Below, in pieces: positions 22,723 to 29,177 of a DNA stretch of 29,177 bases; position 1 is the stretch's first letter, and each line of letters begins with the position of its first letter. The DNA is taken from positions 123,885 to 153,061 of the forward strand of contig MSHE01000008.1 of NCBI GenBank assembly GCA_001941025.1, in the 5' to 3' direction. The notes under the pieces are model-generated. The model did not search any database. It was given only the letters and a program-made list of their open reading frames with translations, and had not been told where the DNA came from. Position numbers and translations under genes: made by a program. This DNA is from Lachnospiraceae bacterium Zagget3. Lineage in GTDB: Bacteria; Bacillota_A; Clostridia; Lachnospirales; Lachnospiraceae.

Positions 22723-24786
22723 ATGGCATCGGATAAAGGAGCGCGGGAAAAAGGAGAGAAAAAAACCGAACGCGTGAGTTTTACTCTTCTTTTTCGGATG
22801 AAGAGAAAGCTGATGATTTTGTTCCTTGTCATCCTTGCCTGTCTGGCCGCGCTGTTCGTGCGGCTGCTCTATATCGAAGTGCAAAGTGGCGGACGGTATG
22901 AGAAGATTGTCCTAAGCAATCAGGAGTACACAAGTACGACCTTGCCGTTTCGCAGAGGTGACATTGTAGATCGGAAGGGGACGGTTCTCGCAACCAGCAC
23001 AGATGTCTACAATGTCATTTTAGATTGCAGCGTACTGACCTCCCGGGACACCTATGAAGAACCGACGATGGAAGCGCTGCGCGCCTGCTTTGACGAGGAA
23101 GACCTTCTCGTCGATTTCGCGCAGATCGAGGAATACATTGAAGAAAATCCCTCCAGTCAGTATTACAAGATCGGGAACCGCCTCCCCGCGGCTTCCATCG
23201 AAGCGTTTGAGGCAATGCAGGAGGAGGACAGTCAGATCAAGGGCGTCTGGTTTGAGGAGGAGTATACGAGAGAGTATCCGTACGGGGCGCTGGCCAGCTC
23301 GCTGCTGGGGGACACCGCTGCCGGCGATGTCGGTCTCGGAGGCATCGAGGGGTACTATGATGATACGCTGAATGGGACGGACGGCCGTGAGTATGGCTAT
23401 CTGAATTCCGATTCCCAGTATGAGGTTACACGGAAAGAAGCGATCGACGGCGAGACGGTAGTCTCGACGATCGATATGAACCTGCAGTCCATCTGTGAGG
23501 ATAAGATCCGCGAGTTCTATGACGCGTTAAGCGGTGTGGATCAGGGCACGGAGACAACGGAGGAGGAAATCATCGAATACGATGAATACGGCAATCCGAT
23601 CGAGGAGACCGTCGAAGTGGAAGAAGAGACCGGGGAACAATACGTGGGAGGAGCAAAACATGTTGCCGCTCTCATGATGGACCCGAACAGCGGCGAAGTG
23701 TTGGCGATGGCCAACTACCCGAGTTATGACTACACGATCTCCGCGGATGACAACCTCGCTCTCTTTTACACGGAGGAAGAGATCAATGCCATGAGCGAGG
23801 ACGAATGGACGGACGCGGTCGAGAAATTGAAGCAGAACTACTGCATCACCTACACGTTTGAACCGGGTTCCACAGCGAAGCCCTTTACCGTGGCCTGCGG
23901 ACTGGACACCGGCACCCTGAAGGGCGATGAGACTTATATATGTGACGGCGCCGAGGAAATCTCGGGTTATACCATTCACTGTGTGAATACATACGGCCAC
24001 GGGACCGAAACGATCGCGGACGCGATCGCGAACTCCTGCAACGACGCGCTCATGCAGATGTCCTATTCCATCGGGCCGGAGAATTTTGCCAAGTATCAGC
24101 AATTGTTCAACTTCGGGCTTCGAACGAACATCGACCTGCCCGGTGAGAGCCGGACGGACACGTTGATCTACCCGGCGGACGAATTGACCACGATCAACCT
24201 CGCGACCAACTCGTTTGGACAGAACTTTAACGTGACGATGATCCAGTTGGCCACCGCCTACTGCTCCCTTGTAAACGGAGGCAGTTATTACCAGCCCCAT
24301 GTCGCGGAAAAGCTGCTCGATGAGGACGGGAATACGGTAAAGGATATTGAGCCGACCCTTTTGAAAAAGACGGTCTCCACCGAAACGGCGGATACGGTCT
24401 GTGAATATCTGAGAGGGGTTGTGGAGAACGGGACCGGCAACATCGCGAAAGTGGACGGCTACTCCATGGGCGGCAAGACGGGAACGGCGCAAAAGTATGA
24501 AGAAGATGAAAACGGCAATGTTACGTCCACGCGGGCGGAAGGGAAATATCTCGTGTCGTTTATCGGGAATATACCGGCCGAGGATCCGGAGGTCGTCATC
24601 TATGTGGTCGTGGACGAACCGAATGTAGAGGACCAGGCACACAGCTCCTACGCGCAGAACATCGCGCGGGAGATCTTAAAAGAGGCACTGCCGTATTTGA
24701 ACATCTATCCGGACGAAGAGGAGACCGGGGCCAACAGTGAGTTAACCATCGTTGGCGACGCGGAACAGACCGACGCCGGAGAGTGA
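22723..24786 (+). CDS. ftsI: Septal class B penicillin-binding protein (FtsI/PbpB/SpoVD type)
   Basis: This is a membrane-anchored peptidoglycan transpeptidase of the divisome. The 687-residue protein has a short basic cytoplasmic tail and one transmembrane anchor (KLMILFLVILACLAALFVRL, about 27-46). The dimerisation/pedestal domain (RRGDIVDRKGTVLATSTDVY) and the transpeptidase domain follow. Catalytic motifs are Ser383-Thr-Ala-Lys386 (EPGSTAKP), Ser438-Cys-Asn440 and Lys585-Thr-Gly-Thr588 (GGKTGTAQ). No PASTA repeats are seen, unlike Bacillus PbpB and SpoVD. A strongly acidic insert occupies about 273-310, just before the transpeptidase domain (AALMMDPNSGEVLAMANYPS). CAGGGAG precedes ATG 22723. 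The gene lies 16 bases before mraY with no murE or murF between them. Confidence 0.94.
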   Translation: MASDKGAREKGEKKTERVSFTLLFRMKRKLMILFLVILACLAALFVRLLYIEVQSGGRYEKIVLSNQEYTSTTLPFRRGDIVDRKGTVLATSTDVYNVILDCSVLTSRDTYEEPTMEALRACFDEEDLLVDFAQIEEYIEENPSSQYYKIGNRLPAASIEAFEAMQEEDSQIKGVWFEEEYTREYPYGALASSLLGDTAAGDVGLGGIEGYYDDTLNGTDGREYGYLNSDSQYEVTRKEAIDGETVVSTIDMNLQSICEDKIREFYDALSGVDQGTETTEEEIIEYDEYGNPIEETVEVEEETGEQYVGGAKHVAALMMDPNSGEVLAMANYPSYDYTISADDNLALFYTEEEINAMSEDEWTDAVEKLKQNYCITYTFEPGSTAKPFTVACGLDTGTLKGDETYICDGAEEISGYTIHCVNTYGHGTETIADAIANSCNDALMQMSYSIGPENFAKYQQLFNFGLRTNIDLPGESRTDTLIYPADELTTINLATNSFGQNFNVTMIQLATAYCSLVNGGSYYQPHVAEKLLDEDGNTVKDIEPTLLKKTVSTETADTVCEYLRGVVENGTGNIAKVDGYSMGGKTGTAQKYEEDENGNVTSTRAEGKYLVSFIGNIPAEDPEVVIYVVVDEPNVEDQAHSSYAQNIAREILKEALPYLNIYPDEEETGANSELTIVGDAEQTDAGE

Positions 24787-24802
24787 GAAGTGAGGGTTCT
24801 TT

Positions 24803-25771
24803 ATGACGTATCAGATTATTTTTCCAATTCTGATCGCCTTTGCGATCACGGCAATCCTGATGCCGCTCTTTATTCCGCTGCTTCGCAGGCTGCACGTCGG
24901 CAACACGGAGCGGGAAGAGCTTGCGTCGCATCAGTCCAAGACGGGTACGCCTTCGATGGGAGGCGTCGTGATCGTGATCGCGCTCGTCGTCGCGTCCCTG
25001 TTCTTTGTAAGAAGTTATCCGCGGATCCTTCCCGTCCTGCTGGTGACGGTCGGATTTGCCATCATCGGTTTTCTGGATGACATCTTAAAAGTCGTGCTGC
25101 ACCGCGAGACGCACAAGTCGGACGGGCTGCGGTCCTGGCAGAAGTTCCTGCTGCAGATCATCGTGACGGCGGCATTCTGTATCTATCTCATTCGGTCGGA
25201 TATCGGTCTTACCATGCTGATTCCCTTTTCGGGCGGGCGGTTTCTTTCCATCGGCTGGGTGGCAATCCCCGTCATGTTTTTGGGCGTGCTCGGCACGGTA
25301 AACGGAGTCAATTTTACGGATGGCCTGGACGGGCTCGCGAGCGGCGTTACGCTCATGGTGGCCGGATTTTTCACGGTCGCGGCAGTTGGAACCGCCGCGG
25401 GACTCGAGCCGATCACCTGCGCGGTCATCGGCGCGCTGCTCGGGTTTCTGCTGTTTAACGCGCACCCGGCGAAAGTGTTTATGGGGGATACCGGTTCGCT
25501 GGCATTGGGCGGCTTTGTGGCCGCAACCGCTTATATGATGCAGATGCCGATCTTTATTCTGATCGTCGGCCTCATCTACTGGATCGAGATTGTCACGGTC
25601 ATTATACAGGTCGTCTATTTCCGGCGGACAGGCGGAAAGCGTTTCTTTAAAATGGCGCCGATCCACCATCATTTTGAAATGAACGGCTGGCCGGAGACCA
25701 GAGTCGTGGCGGTGTTCACGATCGTGACGGTGCTGCTTTGTCTTGCCGGTTTTATTGGCTTGTGGAGATAG
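24803..25771 (+). CDS. mraY: Phospho-N-acetylmuramoyl-pentapeptide transferase MraY
   Basis: MraY transfers phospho-MurNAc-pentapeptide to undecaprenyl phosphate, giving lipid I at the inner face of the membrane. The 322-residue protein is polytopic (about ten hydrophobic segments). Family motifs are ELASHQSKTGTPSMGG, the metal-binding GFLDDILK with Asp92-Asp93, VNFTDGLDGLASG, VFMGDTGSLALGG, and the histidine-rich loop PIHHHFEMNGWPETRVV. Length is normal. Start ATG 24803 has AGTGAGGG upstream, 16 bases after the PBP stop. MurE and MurF, which make its substrate, are usually encoded just before it but are not in this window. Confidence 0.97.
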   Translation: MTYQIIFPILIAFAITAILMPLFIPLLRRLHVGNTEREELASHQSKTGTPSMGGVVIVIALVVASLFFVRSYPRILPVLLVTVGFAIIGFLDDILKVVLHRETHKSDGLRSWQKFLLQIIVTAAFCIYLIRSDIGLTMLIPFSGGRFLSIGWVAIPVMFLGVLGTVNGVNFTDGLDGLASGVTLMVAGFFTVAAVGTAAGLEPITCAVIGALLGFLLFNAHPAKVFMGDTGSLALGGFVAATAYMMQMPIFILIVGLIYWIEIVTVIIQVVYFRRTGGKRFFKMAPIHHHFEMNGWPETRVVAVFTIVTVLLCLAGFIGLWR

Positions 25772-25786
25772 GAACGGGAGGCTGAC

Positions 25787-27148
25787 ATGGATTTTTCGGG
25801 AAAAAATGTTTTGGTATTCGGAACGGGGATCAGCGGAATCGCGGCCGCGAAACTGCTCCTTCACCACAGGGCGAATGTGATCCTGTTTGACGGGAACGAG
25901 GAGTTGGACCGCGCGCGGGTGCTTGCCGATTTTGACGACGCGCAGAGCGTGCGTCTGTATCTGGGCACGCTTGAGGAGGAAGCCGCGTCCTGCCTGGACC
26001 TCGTCGTATTAAGCCCCGGCGTCCCTGTGGATCATCCGCTTGTGACCGCGCTTCGGGAGGCGTCCGTCCCCATCTGGGGCGAGGTGGAGCTTGCGTGGCG
26101 CTGCGGGCACGGTGATGTGCTTGCGGTCACGGGGACGAACGGCAAGACAACGACCACGACCCTGCTCGGCGACATCATGAAAAACTGCTATGCGCATGTG
26201 CAAGTGGCCGGTAATATCGGCATTCCTTATACCGGCATTGTGGAAAACACGACGGAAGACACCGTGACGGTAGCGGAGATCAGCAGCTTTCAGCTGGAGA
26301 CGATCGACACGTTTCGTCCGAAGGTTTCGGCGGTGCTCAATATCACACCGGACCATTTAAACCGCCACCACACGATGGAAAACTATACGGAGACAAAGTT
26401 CTTTATCACGAAAAATCAGACGGCGGACGATGTATGTGTGCTCAATTACGAGGACGAGATCATTCGTGCGCACACAGACGGGATCCGCGCGAAGATCCTG
26501 TACTTCAGCAGTCAGCAGCAGCTTGACGAGGGCGTTTGGCTGGATGACAACCGTATCATGTACTCGGACGGAAACATGACAACGGAGATCGTGGGGACGG
26601 ACGAGCTGCAGATCCTGGGCCGTCATAACTATGAAAACGTAATGGCCGCCAGTGCCATGGCCCTTAGCTACGGCGCGCCGCCTGAAAAGATTCGGGAGGC
26701 GCTTCTCGCGTTCCGGGCCGTCGAGCATCGCATCGAGTATGTGACGGAGAAGAGAGGCGTCCGTTTCTATAATGACTCCAAGGGGACCAATCCCGATGCC
26801 GCGATCCGGGCCATCGAGGCCATGGATCGTCCGACATGTCTGATCGGCGGTGGATATGACAAGGATTCCGCTTACGAGAACTGGATCCGCGCGTTTGACG
26901 GGAAGGTAAAAACGCTCGTTCTGATCGGTCAGACGAGAGAGAAGATTGCCGCGGAGGCAGAGGCCTGCGGCTTTACGGAATATGTATTTGCGGACAGTCT
27001 GGAGGAGGCGGTGAATCTCTGTTACGAGAGGGCGGAAAACGGCGACGCCGTTTTGCTGTCTCCTGCCTGCGCGAGCTGGGGGATGTTCCCCAACTATGAA
27101 GTGCGCGGGAAAATGTTTAAGGAAATCGTACACGCGCTGGAGGAGTAG
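25787..27148 (+). CDS. murD: UDP-N-acetylmuramoylalanine--D-glutamate ligase MurD
   Basis: MurD adds D-glutamate to UDP-MurNAc-L-Ala with ATP hydrolysis in the cytosol. The 453-residue protein has the three Mur-ligase domains: an N-terminal Rossmann-like UDP-binding domain (NVLVFGTGISGIAAAKLL), a central ATPase with the P-loop TGTNGKTTTTTLLG, EISSFQLETI and LNITPDHLNRHHTMENY, and a C-terminal domain with VEHRIEYVTEKRGVRFYNDS, KGTNPDAAIRAI and LLSPACASWGMF. All are typical of MurD. AACGGGAGG stands before ATG 25787, 15 bases after mraY. Its stop lies seven bases before the ftsW start, so the genes are closely coupled. Confidence 0.97.
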   Translation: MDFSGKNVLVFGTGISGIAAAKLLLHHRANVILFDGNEELDRARVLADFDDAQSVRLYLGTLEEEAASCLDLVVLSPGVPVDHPLVTALREASVPIWGEVELAWRCGHGDVLAVTGTNGKTTTTTLLGDIMKNCYAHVQVAGNIGIPYTGIVENTTEDTVTVAEISSFQLETIDTFRPKVSAVLNITPDHLNRHHTMENYTETKFFITKNQTADDVCVLNYEDEIIRAHTDGIRAKILYFSSQQQLDEGVWLDDNRIMYSDGNMTTEIVGTDELQILGRHNYENVMAASAMALSYGAPPEKIREALLAFRAVEHRIEYVTEKRGVRFYNDSKGTNPDAAIRAIEAMDRPTCLIGGGYDKDSAYENWIRAFDGKVKTLVLIGQTREKIAAEAEACGFTEYVFADSLEEAVNLCYERAENGDAVLLSPACASWGMFPNYEVRGKMFKEIVHALEE

Positions 27149-27155
27149 AATCCCT

Positions 27156-28286
27156 ATGGAACGTCAAGCCGCGGCGGTTCGGACAGATAAATATTTTGAT
27201 TACATTTTGCTGTTTCTGATCATCTTTCTGCTTGGATTCGGGCTTGTGATGCTCTACAGCGTCAGCGCCTATGAGGCACAGAGTGAGTTTGGGGATGCCA
27301 CTTACTACCTGACACATCAGATTCGAAACATCGTGATCGGCCTTGTCTTTATGGTGGCCGCTACGATGATCCCTTACAAGTTTTGGAGCCGCCTGTCCGT
27401 CAGCCGGCTTGCATATGGAATCGCGCTGTTTTTGTGCGTTGCCGTCCTGTTTGTCGGACAGACATCCAACGGATCCACCCGCTGGCTTTCCGTCGGGGGC
27501 ATCCAGTTCCAGCCGTCCGAGTTCGCGAAGCTCGCTGTCATTATCTATCTGGCGGCCGTACTTTCCCGGATGCCGAAAAAGATTGAAAAGTGGGGAACCG
27601 TCTTAAGTGTGATCCTGCGTCTGGCCCCGATCATCGTTGCGATCGCGTTTAACAACCTGACGACCGCTTTGATCATAGCCGGGATCTGCGTGATGATGAT
27701 GTTTGTCGTGAGCCCGAAATACTCACATTTTATCGTGCTGCTAATCCTGGTTGCCGCTGTGATCGTCATCTTTACGATGCTGTCGTCGTACCGCGGCGAC
27801 CGTATTTCCGCGTGGCTGCACCCGGAACAGTATCCGGACTCGGCATATCAGACGCTGCAGGGGATGTATGCCATCGGCTCCGGAGGAATTTTCGGGAAAG
27901 GCCTGGGCGGCAGCATTCAAAAATTGGGCTATGTACCGGAGGCGCAGAATGACTTTATCTTTTCCATCATCTGCGAAGAACTCGGCATCTTTGGCGGGGT
28001 GTGTGTCATTGCCCTGTTTGGGTTGATGATCTGGCGGTTTATGATCATTTCGAACAACTCGGCGGACCTGTTTGGTTCGCTTTTGGTCGTGGGAGTGATG
28101 TCTCACATCGCGCTGCAGGTAATCCTGAATCTGGCAGTCGTTACGAACTCTATTCCAAACACCGGGGTGATTCTTCCGTTTTTCAGCTACGGAGGTTCTT
28201 CCATGATTTTCCTATTGGCGGAAATGGGCCTGGTGCTGTCTGTCTCGAGAGGAATCCTTCTCGACGCGAGCCCCCGGGCAGAGTGA
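27156..28286 (+). CDS. ftsW: Lipid II polymerase FtsW (SEDS family)
   Basis: FtsW is the SEDS glycosyltransferase that polymerises lipid II at the septum together with its class B PBP, here the ftsI product. The 376-residue polytopic membrane protein has a first hydrophobic segment at DYILLFLIIFLLGFGLVMLY. It also shows TSNGSTRWLSVGGIQFQPSE, the SEDS signature loop, and the terminal NTGVILPFFSYGGSSMIF followed by a last helix. ATG 27156 is preceded by GGAGGAG (27139-27145), which lies in the murD end. A longer in-frame start at 27096 overlaps murD and adds an unrelated basic peptide. It could also be called SpoVE-like. murG, usually next, is missing; ftsQ follows after 13 bases. Confidence 0.95.
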   Translation: MERQAAAVRTDKYFDYILLFLIIFLLGFGLVMLYSVSAYEAQSEFGDATYYLTHQIRNIVIGLVFMVAATMIPYKFWSRLSVSRLAYGIALFLCVAVLFVGQTSNGSTRWLSVGGIQFQPSEFAKLAVIIYLAAVLSRMPKKIEKWGTVLSVILRLAPIIVAIAFNNLTTALIIAGICVMMMFVVSPKYSHFIVLLILVAAVIVIFTMLSSYRGDRISAWLHPEQYPDSAYQTLQGMYAIGSGGIFGKGLGGSIQKLGYVPEAQNDFIFSIICEELGIFGGVCVIALFGLMIWRFMIISNNSADLFGSLLVVGVMSHIALQVILNLAVVTNSIPNTGVILPFFSYGGSSMIFLLAEMGLVLSVSRGILLDASPRAE

Positions 28287-28299
28287 CGGGGGAAAAACC

Positions 28300-29115
28300 A
28301 TGGCGGAGGAAAGAAAGAAAACCAGAAAAAAACATCGGATCCAGGGTGTCCGCCTCCTGGTCATCCTGCTTATTATCGCCGCCGCGGTCACCGTGGCAGC
28401 CCTGATCGGGTTTACGGCGTTTGCCCTGGAGGAAGTGGATGTTGTCGGCAACGAGATCTATTCCGATGAGCAGATCGAGGACTGGGTCCTGAATGAAGAC
28501 TATGCATGGAATACTTTGTATATTACATTGCGCAATCGGTTTCGCAGGCAGGAGGACATCCCGTTCGTAGACAGTATGGAAATCCACATGGTCTCGCCCC
28601 GTGAGATTCGCGTTGACGTGACGGAGAAAGGCGTGCTGGGATATACCTACGTACCCATGCAGAAGCAAAACGCCTATTTTGACCAGGATGGTTTCGTTGT
28701 GGAACTGACAAATGAAACCATCGAGGGGGTTTCGAGGATTTATGGCCTGAATGTGGAGAACGCCGAGCTGTATGAGAAGCTGGAACTGGAGGATGAGAGT
28801 ATTCTGAAAACGCTCCTTTCGCTCACGCAGCTGCTCCGGAAATATGACTGTGAACCGGAGTTCATTTACATCGACGGGAAGGACATCCTTTTGTACTATG
28901 GGGAACTGCAGGTAAATCTGGGCACGGGAAGCCAGCTTTCCGAAAAAGTTCTTCGTATGCAGGAGGTCCTCCCTCAGATTGAGGGACAAAGAGGGACCCT
29001 CCATTTGGATTCCTGGACGGATATCGATACGGACTTTTATTTTACGCCGGATGAGTATACGGAGATTCCCGTTGATACACAAACACTTTCCGCGAAAGTG
29101 GTGGATGAAAATTGA
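28300..29115 (+). CDS. ftsQ: Cell division protein FtsQ/DivIB
   Basis: This is a bitopic divisome protein that would interact with FtsL and FtsB/DivIC. The 271-residue sequence has a basic cytoplasmic tail (AEERKKTRKKHRIQGVR), one transmembrane segment (LLVILLIIAAAVTVAALIGF, about 18-37) and an extracytoplasmic POTRA domain starting at ALEEVDVVGNEIYSDEQIED, the family hallmark. A beta domain follows, with a polar, mostly acidic C-terminus. GACGGGGG lies upstream of ATG 28300, 13 bases after ftsW. The 62 bases after its stop (29116-29177) are AT-rich and contain no complete gene. In this family ftsZ commonly comes next, but that is outside the window. Confidence 0.9.
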   Translation: MAEERKKTRKKHRIQGVRLLVILLIIAAAVTVAALIGFTAFALEEVDVVGNEIYSDEQIEDWVLNEDYAWNTLYITLRNRFRRQEDIPFVDSMEIHMVSPREIRVDVTEKGVLGYTYVPMQKQNAYFDQDGFVVELTNETIEGVSRIYGLNVENAELYEKLELEDESILKTLLSLTQLLRKYDCEPEFIYIDGKDILLYYGELQVNLGTGSQLSEKVLRMQEVLPQIEGQRGTLHLDSWTDIDTDFYFTPDEYTEIPVDTQTLSAKVVDEN

Positions 29116-29177
29116 TTATTTTGTCCAAAATGCCGTCAACTTTTTTGAAAAAATGAATGGAGTAAAGAAATTGTCAG

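Overview
The window looks like the chromosome of a GC-rich, Gram-positive anaerobe of the class Clostridia, most likely Lachnospiraceae. This is inferred from the gene content and order: secG-smpB, a walJ/UPF0237/UPF0210 run, a division cluster that starts with mraZ, a CUT1 sugar transporter with no ATPase of its own, and strong AGGAGG-type ribosome binding sites. No species can be named from the sequence. I see no rRNA, tRNA, CRISPR array, prophage or transposase gene. Most of the window is core housekeeping sequence; the unusual material is in gene architecture (fusions, splits, missing domains) and in structured intergenic DNA.

Layout. 1-847: 3' part of an AraC-family regulator (+), ending at a bidirectional terminator. 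986-4115 (-): solute-binding lipoprotein and two CUT1 permeases, transcribed away from a regulatory gap. On the other side of the gap (+) lies a large cytosolic protein resembling the deacetylase/glycosidase barrel superfamily, translationally coupled to a small zinc-ribbon protein. 6416-9234: secG, smpB and a three-domain aminopeptidase P carrying a recent-looking 27-bp tandem repeat. 9235-9459: a highly structured non-coding stretch. 9460-17260: polA, then coaE, walJ-like MBL hydrolase, ACT protein, UPF0210 protein, a PurO-type IMP cyclohydrolase and a stand-alone AICAR transformylase. The last six probably share a promoter that overlaps the polA stop codon. 17261-17680: a palindromic element, then a promoter and two tandem terminator-like hairpins in front of amt. 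17681-20524: an ammonium transporter fused to a PII domain, and a trigger-factor-like protein without the ribosome-binding domain. 20617-29115: the dcw cluster mraZ-rsmH-ftsL-ftsI-mraY-murD-ftsW-ftsQ, behind a canonical promoter and a run of MraZ-box-like repeats. murE, murF and murG are absent from their usual places.

How the genes fit together. The left end is a carbohydrate uptake and processing locus. The centre covers protein export, trans-translation, peptide turnover, DNA repair, CoA synthesis and the last two steps of IMP synthesis. The amt region joins ammonium uptake, its sensor and a likely attenuator in one unit. The right end makes lipid II precursors and the septal peptidoglycan machinery. 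The most distinctive points are the Amt-PII fusion behind tandem hairpins, the split two-protein replacement of bifunctional PurH, the trigger factor without a ribosome-docking domain, and three families of palindromic intergenic sequence.
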